Part shown: in pieces, positions 54,801 to 64,000 of the stretch
Layout: each line of letters begins with the position of its first letter
Position numbering within the stretch: position 1 is the stretch's first letter
Assembly (NCBI GenBank): GCA_016165875.1
Contig: JABBOT010000011.1
Span: forward strand, 11,843,766 to 11,907,765
DNA: 64,000 nucleotides
Direction of reading: 5' to 3'
DNA from: Acanthopleura granulata
Lineage: Eukaryota; Mollusca; Polyplacophora; Chitonida; Chitonidae
Position numbers and translations under genes: made by a program
Notes under the pieces: generated by a model
The model's input: the letters and a program-made list of their open reading frames with translations, nothing else
Database searches by the model: none
Told to the model about the DNA's origin: nothing

Positions 54801-57800
54801 GTATTAACGCTGTGCCATACTTTTCAACATACATGTACAGTTTAAGACTGCTTTCATGTAATGTGATTTGTCGTATTGACTTTCCCAATTTGACAAGCAG
54901 AAATGCTACAATTGCACAAAATAGCACCATGTTTTCAGTTGAGTAGTCAAGTTTGACGGGTTGACTCGACAGTTGGAATGTGTGAACGCACCCTTCTTGG
55001 AGGAATCAAAATGCCTGGCTTGTTACAGGTACTGAACAGCCAACTGAGTGGCTACTCCGGGGCCATTGTCCACAACGTGGGTGGGGAGGACTTGCTACCC
55101 ATGGGGGGAGGCGAAAGTGAGTACAACACCCTGCCTGGCTTCTCACCTCTTCTTTTGTTTTCCTCGTCAGGTGCTTAACGCCCAAAACGCCAGCTACCAT
55201 GCAGCGATAGTGTTCAATGATAGGTCAGAAAAGTTACTGTCTATGCCATCCAGGGCATGTAAGTATGCTGCAGGCCTGGGCTGTCAAGCCCTCTCGTAAA
55301 TGTACATCCCTCTCTCCCAAACCATTAACCCTCTTCTGGGCTGGCGGCATTGTTGTTGTAGCTGCATGTTTGATTAGTGCACGAAAGCTTTCCATTCATC
55401 TGCCAGTCATGTAAATGAAGTCTAGACAGCTTTAAGCTTGCTTGGCACGTAGATCTTCAGCATTCTTCAAAGCATGATCTAGAAAAAGCAGCGGTAAACA
55501 ACAGGATGTTTTTGCATGGGTGTTGTGATGTTATAGATTTGTTGCTGTTGTGTTGTTTTGTAATTATACTTGGTGTAGTCATTCTGGAGTACAGCGCTGT
55601 TGCTTTACAAGGAAATATGATTTAGAACATTAGGTGTTCATTAATACATAATTATTGGCCATGGGTGTTGTTCATCCTAATTGTATTGCATTTGATTGTA
55701 CAGTATATGGAGCTCATGTGATCAAAACTCTAATGCTCATTTGGTTTTACTTGCACTGGTATGCTGTGTTTTCAGGGAAGAGGTTTTATTTGCAATGATC
55801 AGTATGGATTTAAAAGCGTGTATGCATGTGTTTCATCTGTGGAGTCTGCCTAAAGCCGCTAATTGTGGTAGAATCTTTGTCTAACTGGCAAATCCTGAAT
55901 TTTATTAGACTCTTTGAATGGGCTGTGTTCCTGAAATTTTTCAACCATTAAGATAAGATTAAGATACTACTCAAGGCATTACTCATAAAGGGTAGTAACA
56001 ATAAGCGGAATTGGCATTGCAGATGTCCCCTGAGATCACACTGGTTTTGAATGGGACAGGGTGGGGACTAACGTGCCCAACAACAACAACAGCAAAAATC
56101 ACAGTAGTTCGCGAGAGCCCCCACCCTTTCTCAGCCAAAACCAGCGTGATTTCGACAGACTTCTGCAATACCGATTCAGCTACTTAAGTCATTTCATATC
56201 CCATTGATATAGACTTGCTGTGTGTCTTTTTGTTTGTCTTTTTTATCAGGTAGCATTGTATGAAGTAGTGCTTATCTAATCAGCTTTCTTGCTTTAATCA
56301 TCGTTTAATCCATCCACGTTCACTTCACCAGGCTTAACCGAACAGCATACAAGACAAATGTATCTGTCTGAATAGATCTCAACCTGCACACCTGACTTCA
56401 CCCTTTCATACATCATCTGTTAATCTGTTTGCACTTTCATAACTTGACCTCTTGTGACCCCAGTGATAAGGTTCTGCAGCCTACTTACTTTCTGTGGAGG
56501 TGCCATGTTCCCAATGGACCTATTTTCTGTCGTACAAATATATATACATGTACAGTTTATCTCCTCGTCCTTTTCTTATATCAGAAGACACATTTGTGTG
56601 TGTGCGTGTGTGTGTGTGTGCATGTGCGTGTGTGTGTGTGCACGCGTGCATGTGTGTGCATGCGTGTGTGTGTGTGCACGCATGCATGTGTGTGTGTGCG
56701 CATGTGCATGCATGTGTGTGTGCGCGTGCATGTGTGTGTGTGCATGCATGTGTGCGTGCGTGCGTGCGCGTGTGTGTGTGTGTTTTGTGGGTCTGATGGG
56801 GAGAGTTGCCTGAGGCCCATTGTGGAAGCAAGAGAAATTTCCGGAAGTAGTTTCAACAAAGTACTCAGTGTCAGTGCGTTTAGACCATGCTTTATGGTCA
56901 AATATTAGCTTCCTTTCGTGATTTTTTCTTCATTGTTTAGTAGCAGTTTTGCCACCCACAGCTGCTGATATACACCCTGATGTAGTGTATATAAACTTTT
57001 GTTTCTTTGCAATCACATCAAAAATAAGCTTTATAAGGTGAATTAATGGGATAATAAGATAAGAACAAGTTTAACTTCATTTTATAATAACATTACAAAA
57101 AAGTACACAGGTTATGCTTTCATTGTTTCTTAGCAAACTTCACATGCAATTTTTGGCATTTCTGTCTTATTTCCTCCTGTTTCAGGTTAACTTAAACAGT
57201 TGTTCTCTGCACATGAGCACCTGCAGGCATTTGTGTTTGCTATTATAGAATATTAATGAGCATGTTATTAAACAAATATCGTGAGACATTTGCACCTTTG
57301 TGGACAGTCTTAATTCTGTACTGAAAGAAATTTGTTGCCCAGCTGCATGTAATTTTAAATGTTCAGCATTAGAGAAATATGTTATTTTCGGTTCATTCAT
57401 TTATTTATTTCATTGATCTTTTACGCCGTACTCAAGGATATTTCACTTATACAACAACAACCAGCATTATGGTGGAAGAAAACAGGACAGGCTCTCTCAG
57501 GCTCTGTCTGAAGACCATCCCCAGGTTGCTGGATTTTCAGTATATGCTTATTGAAACTGCCCCTTCCCCCTCCTCACAAATCAGGTGTCTGATTGAAATT
57601 AAATATTTTAACATACGAAATAACTGTTAGCTCTGATGTTGAATGATGAATCTGTAAACTTTTTCAAAAATTTATTTCATTTCATTTACGAGTAATTTCT
57701 GTACACGTGCATTTCATATGACTGTACTATGTTTGTTGATCAGCTGTTTTCTGTGGGGTTTTGCGCATAGCAATAAATTTCCATGACGTTCTGGCGTTAG

Positions 57801-60800
57801 CAGTTGACTGATTCTGTGCAAGGCCTGAAGTCAGCTAACACTCCTCAACCCACAATGAAGTGGTTCCAGTTTTCAGTTGACAAAATACATTAGCTGATGC
57901 CCCTCACCAGTTACAAGCAGTGGTGGTATAATTGAAGGATCCAAAGCCTCCAGCTAGCATCTTGCCAATACATATGATACAAGTTGGACAAAAATTGATA
58001 ATAAATATGTGTTATGATGTGTTACCTTGACCTTTTGCTACGTACAACAATGGTACAAATAATGAAGATATTGTGAACTTAGTTGGTGCTCACAGTAACG
58101 GAACAAATAGAAATGGTCAGGACTTAGTTGCCAAATTTTGACAGGGAAAATGTCTTCAACCTTACAGTATATCACAATATCATGTTCTTGTGCAATGTAT
58201 TCTCTTTGAACTAATGTCATGAGCTGGGTGAGAAAAGATCGACATCAAATGGTACAAAGTACTGCCGCCGGGTCCCCCATTACGGACACTGTAACGGATA
58301 GGCACTTTGTGCATGAAGACGAATGAATTGTGCTGGAAGACAACTGGTCACTAGTTACAAGAAGATTAAAATTAGAAGAAGACAGTAGACCCATATCACA
58401 GCCCTTGGACTCCAGTTTAGATAAGGGTGTCGATTGTGTGAAAGTATACTAAGAGAGAAATCAAGTGTTGAATGTTAATTCTGGTACCTAATGCAAAAGT
58501 AATGTGAATGAAGTCAAGAGCAAGTTAATACTTAACAGTCAGTACACTTTTGAATAACTGGCCCAAGGATTCCTAAGTTTATTTAAATGGAATAAAATAA
58601 TCTAAAATATTTTATTTGTATTTACCAATATGCCTAGCATAATGCAGAAGCACAGACTTTCCTGAAGATGACGACAACAAAAACGTTAGTCAGAATGTTG
58701 AAACATCGACAGTGCAACATCTGAGTTTATTTGGAATGCCTATATTTCTACAGTGTGCTAATTTTTTGAACTTTGTCCACAATATATATATGAATAGGTC
58801 ATGTGTGTTGCACTCTGTTAAATAAGATCGGCTTACAACCCTTAAATAAATGTCCAGTGCACTGTAGTAGACCAACTCCTGTGAATTTCTGAGATCTACG
58901 TTTGCATTGATTTCGGAAGTGTAATGACATATTTGTAGCACAACAATTTCTGGGTGGACCAAATGTAGAATTTAAAAAAAAAGTCATCTAAAAAACAGAA
59001 CTCTTCCTATAGGTATTATGGAAGCCCACTAGTTTATTCTCTTTACACGAAGAAGGTCCCATTGAAACCATAATGCTTTGAATAGATGATCGAGCAAAAT
59101 GATACCTACATGGTATATGAATGGTTTCACTTTCTGTTTTTGTTAGCAAGACCCCATTAAAACCAGTATGTTCTCGGTTGAGTCAGCACAATGATATATC
59201 CATGTTGTAATTCTTCAATCTCTTCACATGTTTGTAAGGTGTTTTTTCAAGTATATTCTGAAGGCATCATTATGTGTTAACTGATTAAAATTATACTTGG
59301 TGCAGCCCTGAAATTGGCCAATCCAGTCAATGTAGTTTTGTCTCCAGTATTAAATTAAAAATATGCATAAATTGCAAAGAAAGATACTCTTTCATATGTA
59401 AAAGGGTTGAGGAATTAGGGTAGTTAAATATGTAAATGGTTTCACGTTTGTTTCAGTGGGCAGTAAAGTGACCATACCGTCAGTGTTTATAGGCGAATCG
59501 GATGGAGAATACTTGGCTGAGGAGTACACTGTCCGATGGGGACACTTAGCTCTCATGTAAGACCACTTCAAATACTGTATTTGTGCAAATAAATTGCGCG
59601 AGGGAAATAGAGGGTATAAAATATTAACTTCGGTGCTGCAAGATGAGTTAGTCAGTCCTAGTCAAAATGTTAGATCAAATACAGAAGTACATGTGTAAAC
59701 TCTAAACAAAGTCCAGTCACATTTTCATGTATTTGAGACTGTGAACATCGGGGATCTTGCCAATTTTATATTGTCTACATACCATGAATGTTAGTACAGA
59801 AATCTACTTCACTGCAGCATATCTCCAGAACTGTGCTTGGTTGACGTTCACAGTTTACACATGCTGTACTGAATTGTTCTGAGGGGCCTCCGTGGCTCAG
59901 TCGGGCTCAGCGCGCTATCACAGCACAATAACCCGAAGCCTCCCACCAATGTGGTTGCTGTGAGTTCAAGACCAGCTCATGCTGGCTTCCTCTCCGGCCG
60001 TATGTGGGAAGGTCTGCCAGCAACCTGCGGATGGTCGTGGGTTTCCCCCGGGTTCTGCCCGGTTTCCTCCCACCATAATGCTGGTCGCCGTCATGTAAGT
60101 GAAATATTCTTGAGTACGGCGTAAAGCACGAATTTAAATAAATAAATACTAGTAAATCAAGTTGTTCTGTTTTCTAACAGACTGTAATTTCCAGTTATTA
60201 TTAATACATTTCTGTGTACCGTTACATGTTATCTTTCACTGCAATGTCTGCTTACCATTGCTTTAGACGATTGAAGTGCTTGAATGTCAGCGTTTTCCGA
60301 TGAAACATCCTTCTGCTCTTCAATAAAGGTTTTTATTTTTTGCAGAAAATTGCTGTTACAGTGTGCATTATACGTCTTGATTGTCTCTTATTATCAGGTA
60401 CACAGTGACCCTGGATGGGAAAACCCCCTTCAACTACAACCTGTATCTCATTCCCTTTGCCATTGTTGTCGGTTGCTGCTTCACTTTGATGGTCATATTT
60501 ATGGTAATTAGTTGTCTGCCCAATGCACTGATTATCTCCCTTGCATTTCTTAGCGATGCCACATTCTCAATTAAATGGAAAACTTCCGCAAGTCCAACTC
60601 TGAGCAAGGAGTTCAAAAGATTATTTTGGTTAATGAAGGTTTTTAAACTAAAGGTTTTTACATTTACGCTTAGGCATAGGTGTGATCTAGGTTGTAAGCA
60701 ACATTCTCATTTCAGATAGCCTCCATTTCTTTTGTGAGAATCTCGCAGAATATTTTGTGAAATGTCACAGAACATCGAGAGCTGGGTGCTAAATTTGATC

Positions 60801-63646
60801 GAGGGCCTATCTTTTAAGCTAGCTGTGGTGTTTTTACCACGTTTAATGCTCGTTTAATTAAATCTTGGCATGCAAATCACCTTCCCATTCAAAGTAACTT
60901 GTGGCAAAAACAATTGGGAATTGGAAATACCAAGTAGAAAGTGTTACTTTAAAAGCTTGTAGCTTTATTAGCCACAGAAAGCAGCTTTAGGCCCAAACTT
61001 CAAAGGTCGCTGACTTACCACAGCTTCTGTGTTGTTTCGAGTGTTGTAGGGCACAGCCTGAAATGCAAATGTGACTTATTGTCTCGTATTCCATCAAAGG
61101 TCGTGAAAAATCATGCATTCTTCAAGAATGGGAAAGAGCAGAAAGTGACTGGTTGATTTACTTTTCAGATTGGCAAATTGTGCAGAGATATGAGGAAGAG
61201 GCGTAAATCCAGACTCTCCAAGAGCAACTTGAAGAAAATACCCGTCAAAAAGTTTAAGAAAGGTTAGTACAAAGAAAGTTTTCATTGTGAATATCTTTCT
61301 ATTTCCACAGCAGGTAAATGTTTGATGATTGACATTAAGTTCACATACATAGTTGCATATTTACTTTATATTCACTTAAGAGGCCCACACATACCAGACA
61401 AGTTTATTTTTTCTGTGTCAGTGGCCCTGGATCGTTGATTTTACGCCTTCAGATCCAATCCTTGGTGCCTCACAGGTCTTATTTTCCATTCGGATGTTTT
61501 TCATGTACCTTAGTGATGGCAATGACTGTCCACGTTATTCCTGTCAGCAACAAACCTGACAGCTGGTGTTAAAGTGAAATATTCTTTAACACTAAACAAA
61601 TACCTACCCATCAGATGAGTGTTGGTTAATGTTAGGACAATGAAGAACTAGCCAAGGCTTTGTGTTAGAAAAGTCCAACTTGTGTAAGTGTAATGCTGTA
61701 TAGATTGCCTTGATAACAAAAGCACAACAAAAGGCTTTGTTGTTATTACTATTTCTTAGGTCCATAAGGGATTTTATAGTACTGATACCACAGCTCATGC
61801 AGTGAGATGGACGAAAGTCAGTTTATTCAGGAAGGCAGTTTAAAAAACAGGATTAGACTTGGCTCCTTATCTCGTGTGTTTTGATGTTTTCATTTGGTGG
61901 ATTTTATATCATCCTGCTGCATGACTGAACATCCTGTTCCTGTTCACACCTGTAATTACCAGTGCATCTATTCCACAGGTGATAAATATGATGTTTGTGC
62001 AATCTGTCTCGATGACTATGAAGAGGGTGAGAAGTTAAGAGTGTTGCCTTGTGCACATGGTAAGCATTATCAACAGCTATAGTTATCCTCCTCCCCACAG
62101 GGATATCTTGGTGAAAGTTTGTGTGTGAGATCATTCAATATCACTTTGCTCAATCTGATTACTTAACCATCATAGAATATTAGTTTACCTGCTGAAGGTT
62201 ACATTTTTCCAGTAGGATATCGTCCTTACTTCCAAATAAACATCTTCCTTATTTAGATGTATTCTTGCCACAAAATGTTGCAGACTTAGTGCTAAGCTGT
62301 AGCCATTCATCCATTATAAACAAACAAACAAACAAGCCTCCATGAGCCTTTCTAAGGTAAATAGAATTTTCAGAATCAAGCAAAATGATTAACTTAGTCA
62401 TGGATAAAATTTGATCCCAAATACAGTAAATGAATGAGTCATTGAATGAACCTGCTGTATGTTACGTAAGTTAAGTTTAGTATGTAAAAATACACTTTAA
62501 AAGCGTATAAAAGCCTTAAAATGATACTTTTGATGGTGTTGAACGGTGAAAAACTGTAATGCAATTTTGGATGAATCAAGTACAATGTGTCACTTGAAAA
62601 CTGCTAGGCCTATGTGAAATATAGTAAATTTATTAGATTCAGACAATAATTCAAACCATGTCGTTTACTCAAAAGTTGACTGCCCCCTCTTACAATCATT
62701 CCAGCTTACCACCTGAAGTGCATAGACCCCTGGTTGACTAAGAACAAGCGCACATGCCCGGTGTGTAAGAGGAAGGTGTTCCCTGGCCCCGGGGACGATT
62801 CAGAGACGGACAGCGAGGAGGAGGAACAGACGCATACAGAGAGGACGCCACTGTTAGCTAACAGACCACCCAGCAATCCTCAGAGACGCTCCACATTTGA
62901 CGAGTCAGGTATATCCTTTTCTGTGTCCAGGTGTTTGTTAGAAAGGAGCACATTTAATCTGTTGTCGTAATAAGAAAGGGTATTTGCTGGAAAGGAGCCC
63001 TACTAAGCTGTTGACATAATAACAGTCTACTGGAAGGATTAAATTGTTTTGTTATGACTAAAATTTAAATCTGACTCTGGTTGGCTACCTTGCTATCATA
63101 CGCGGGGAATTTAACAACCAAACTTCTGGTTAACATCTTACAGTACTTACCAGTATTTGTGGGAAGGTCTTGCAACAACCTGCAGATGTCTTGGGTATCC
63201 CATGTGTGACCGTCATTTAAGTCAAATATTATTAAGTACGGTTTTTAACACCAATCAGAAATGTAAATAAATATTCACCAGTACCTGCTAACTTTTCTGA
63301 TTTCATTTGCCAACTGTTAATAACTTGTGGCCAACATCTGATAAACTGTTAATAATTACTAGCTTCATTTCATCCTGTTGTAGGCCTGCCAGAGACAATG
63401 AGGTCAGAGGTAGGCCATGTCAATCAGGGTTGTGAGGTATCCAGCTCTGAGGGTACCCTGACCTCAAATGATCAGTCAGAAGGTGCTGTGGGTGGAGTCG
63501 AGGCCCTGGTCAACGTAGAAGAGGTCGCCAGCGAGAGGCATTCAGTGAGCACTCCAACTGGGTCGATAAACTCTGTGGAGGAGGACCAGGATGAATTGGT
63601 GGCTCAGCAAGTGGAAGATGAGCGTAAAACCAACTGGATTGTGTAA
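51704..63646 (+). CDS. RNF13: RNF13/RNF167-like PA-TM-RING E3 ubiquitin ligase, with an alternative exon pair
   Basis: Joining 51704-51814, 52968-53051, 53546-53671, 55029-55116 (or 55171-55258), 59457-59556, 60398-60503, 61169-61262, 61979-62059, 62705-62908 and 63384-63646 gives 1257 nt, 418 residues; all phases agree. Order: hydrophobic signal peptide (about 12-34), lumenal protease-associated (PA) domain (about 60-165, with IPSVFIGES), membrane helix (about 185-205), basic cytoplasmic linker, and RING-H2 finger with ligands C243, C246, C261, H263, H266, C269, C281 and C284. The tail holds the acidic stretch [11 protein letters not shown] and the dileucine-type sorting motif ERTPLL, which vertebrate RNF13 also has. 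Proteins of this group sit in endosomes and lysosomes and ubiquitinate cytosolic or membrane targets. RNF13 and RNF167 are close paralogues in vertebrates, so the assignment is to the group. Confidence 0.95.
52280..52539 (+). repeat. SINE-A copy, full length, with target-site duplication (RNF13-like intron 1)
   Basis: Head ggggcctccgtggctcagcc, ggttaccgcgctaatgcagc, B-box-like gagttcaagtcca, body ctctccggctgtacgtggga, tail gagtacggcgtaaaacacca with aataaataa. It is flanked by 13-nt direct repeats ttaatcccaaggg (52267-52279 and 52540-52552), so the insertion boundaries are exact. Confidence 0.96.
52968..53051 (+). CDS. RNF13: RNF13-like exon 2 (start of PA domain)
   Basis: The acceptor is attataacag|AAC and the donor is ATCACA|GTGAGT; it is phase 0 at both ends, 28 codons. 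It encodes [15 protein letters not shown], equivalent to the FDDLPARFG region of vertebrate RNF13. Confidence 0.92.
53546..53671 (+). CDS. RNF13: RNF13-like exon 3 (PA domain)
   Basis: The acceptor is tttgccag|GGC and the donor is ATCAAG|GTACAG; phase 0 at both ends, 42 codons. It contains the conserved NAC and GGCDFAIK cysteines of the PA domain. Confidence 0.95.
54560..54700 (+). repeat. SINE-B remnant in RNF13-like intron 3
   Basis: ggtctggtacctgtgtataa and catgtctgatgtttttggca, tgatgtaccagtggg match the SINE-B body with many changes. Confidence 0.5.
55029..55116 (+). CDS. RNF13: RNF13-like exon 4a (alternative PA-domain exon, vertebrate-like version)
   Basis: 88 nt, entering in phase 0 and leaving in phase 1; acceptor cttgttacag|GTA, donor GCGAAA|GTGAGT. 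It encodes [28 protein letters not shown] and onward. AIVHN and the D-L-x-x-M-G pattern are as in vertebrate RNF13, so this is the likely ancestral form. Its polypyrimidine tract is weaker than that of exon 4b. Confidence 0.9.
55117..55170 (+). other. 54-nt spacer between the two alternative exons
   Basis: Bounded by GTGAGT and tcctcgtcag with a pyrimidine-rich middle. It is probably too short to be removed as an intron by the usual spliceosome, which would keep exons 4a and 4b from being joined. Confidence 0.75.
55171..55258 (+). CDS. RNF13: RNF13-like exon 4b (alternative PA-domain exon, diverged duplicate)
   Basis: 88 nt with the same phases as exon 4a; acceptor cctcgtcag|GTG with a strong pyrimidine tract, donor GGGCAT|GTAAGT. 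It encodes [29 protein letters not shown]. It matches exon 4a at 13 of 29 residues, keeping the hydrophobic core (VLN, Q, Y, AIV, N, LL, M) and changing the polar ones. Only 54 nt separate it from exon 4a, so the two are expected to be spliced exclusively. Confidence 0.85.
56000..56184. mobile_element. Palindromic element 1, copy 3 (RNF13-like intron 4)
   Basis: Left arm gcggaattggcattgcagat, gagatcacactggttttgaa; right arm agccaaaaccagcgtgattt, acttctgcaataccgattca. The loop holds caacaacaacaacagc. Confidence 0.85.
56592..56783 (+). repeat. (TG)n-rich microsatellite in RNF13-like intron 4
   Basis: About 190 nt of alternating purine/pyrimidine, mostly gtgtgt with gcatgc and gcgtgc interruptions. 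It yields spurious long frames on both strands. Confidence 0.97.
57397..57532 (-). repeat. SINE-A fragment in RNF13-like intron 4
   Basis: catttatttatttcattgat, cttttacgccgtactcaagg, atatttcacttatac and cagcattatggtggaag, ending at ccaggttgctgga. Confidence 0.85.
59457..59556 (+). CDS. RNF13: RNF13-like exon 5 (end of PA domain)
   Basis: The acceptor is gtttgtttcag|TG and the donor is CTCAT|GTAAGA. It encodes [29 protein letters not shown] is a hallmark of this ligase group. The split first codon becomes Met after exon 4a and Leu after exon 4b. Confidence 0.95.
59882..60161 (+). repeat. SINE-A copy, full length (RNF13-like intron 5)
   Basis: Head ggggcctccgtggctcagtc, body ctctccggccgtatgtggga, core ggtttcctcccaccataatg, tail attcttgagtacggcgtaaa. 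Flanked by ttgttctg (59874-59881 and 60162-60169), a probable 8-nt target-site duplication. Confidence 0.95.
60398..60503 (+). CDS. RNF13: RNF13-like exon 6 (transmembrane helix)
   Basis: The acceptor is cttattatcag|G and the donor is TTTATG|GTAATT. It ends in the hydrophobic stretch [20 protein letters not shown], the single membrane span. Confidence 0.93.
61169..61262 (+). CDS. RNF13: RNF13-like exon 7 (basic linker)
   Basis: The acceptor is cttttcag|ATT and the donor is AAAG|GTTAGT. It encodes a lysine/arginine-rich stop-transfer and linker including [10 protein letters not shown], matching the LPVHKFKKG-type linker of the family. Confidence 0.92.
61405..61605 (+). repeat. Possible SINE remnant in RNF13-like intron 7
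   Basis: gacagctggtgttaaagtga, aatattctttaacactaaac echoes the SINE-A tail; the rest is too diverged to place. Confidence 0.35.
61979..62059 (+). CDS. RNF13: RNF13-like exon 8 (first half of RING-H2)
   Basis: The acceptor is tattccacag|GT and the donor is CACATG|GTAAGC. It encodes [17 protein letters not shown] through LPCAH, giving four of the eight zinc ligands. Confidence 0.96.
62705..62908 (+). CDS. RNF13: RNF13-like exon 9 (second half of RING-H2, acidic tail)
   Basis: The acceptor is cattccag|CT and the donor is GTCAG|GTATAT. It encodes [20 protein letters not shown], the other four zinc ligands, then an acidic Asp/Glu/Ser run and the ERTPLL sorting motif. Confidence 0.96.
63160..63272 (+). 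repeat. SINE-A degraded fragment in RNF13-like intron 9
   Basis: tgtgggaaggtcttgcaaca, acctgcagatgtcttggg, aagtacggtttttaacacca and an aaataaata tail. Confidence 0.75.
63384..63646 (+). CDS. RNF13: RNF13-like exon 10 (C-terminal tail and stop)
   Basis: The acceptor is cctgttgtag|GC and the stop is TAA at 63644-63646. It is a low-complexity tail rich in Ser, Glu and Val, as in vertebrate relatives, ending NWIV. The 3' UTR continues to the window end; no AATAAA is obvious before 64000. Confidence 0.9.
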
Positions 63647-64000
63647 ACCCGGGGACATCTGTGACAAGCGACAGTCAGACTACACGTGCCCTGCAACATT
63701 TAATCCCATGGGTGGTTTGAAAACGGTTTGAACAGCATGACTTTAAGATAATATTGTGATAAAAAAAAAGTTGGCCGTGTGTGTTTTGTACTTGAAGTAA
63801 ATAGCACATGTACTCTGAGATAAGAAAGGAAACACAGGAAAGGTATGTAAATGTACCAGTGTGTCCACCGCACTCATATCTTTGCTTGCCAATGCTCTGT
63901 GTATCGGCCTGGATATTATTGATGTTCCGCACATGTGTTACGATGTAGTGTGTGTACTTTGATATGGTAATAGTCTTAATGGACGTAGAAGGGCACAACG

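Noticed and set aside
56429..56908. Several long frames rich in Cys-Val or His-Thr on both strands
   Set aside because: They are translations of the (TG)n microsatellite in an intron.
1..64000. CRISPR array, bacterial operon, provirus or autonomous transposon
   Set aside because: No regular direct repeats with spacers, no reverse transcriptase, integrase, capsid or transposase frames; the DNA is a eukaryotic nuclear segment.

Overview
This is eukaryotic, intron-rich DNA of moderate to low GC. The genes have GT-AG introns, many decayed tRNA-derived SINEs share a tail resembling gagtacggcgtaaaacacc, and short palindromic elements and simple repeats are common. The encoded proteins are animal proteins. 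The SINE family and the frequent tgtacatgtaca and taggcctac strings suggest a lophotrochozoan, most likely a mollusc; that is inference from repeat style, not a proven identification.

Three genes can be read with confidence. (1) 21537-27625 (+): a six-exon Na+/K+-ATPase beta subunit of 311 residues, followed by a probable long 3' UTR to about 30.46 kb. (2) 51704-63646 (+): an RNF13/RNF167-type PA-TM-RING ubiquitin ligase (418 residues in the reconstructed isoform). (3) 14105-16237 (-): a two-exon protein-kinase-like gene (454 residues) with unusual HRD and DFG motifs. A fourth gene, 4899-7007 (-), is supported by three exons whose splice phases all agree, but I do not recognise the protein and its 3' end is uncertain. 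Several orphan first-exon-like segments are listed at low confidence (12133 +, 42712 +, 50500 -).

The most interesting observation is in the RNF13-like gene. Two adjacent exons (55029-55116 and 55171-55258) are both exactly 88 nt, have the same phase, encode alternative versions of the same PA-domain segment, and are separated by only 54 nt. Including both would shift the frame. This is the layout of a mutually exclusive exon pair in the lumenal domain of a membrane ubiquitin ligase.

The rest is repeat-rich spacer: at least 17 SINE-A copies, two other SINE types (B and C) that appear to share the same 3' tail, a palindromic family of about 185 bp (three copies), a second palindromic family built on ggattaatccgtt (three copies), a 590-bp inverted-repeat element at 10.6-11.2 kb, a hairpin at 46.5 kb and several local tandem duplications. 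I see no reverse transcriptase, transposase, rRNA, canonical tRNA, CRISPR or viral gene. The genes have no obvious joint pathway.
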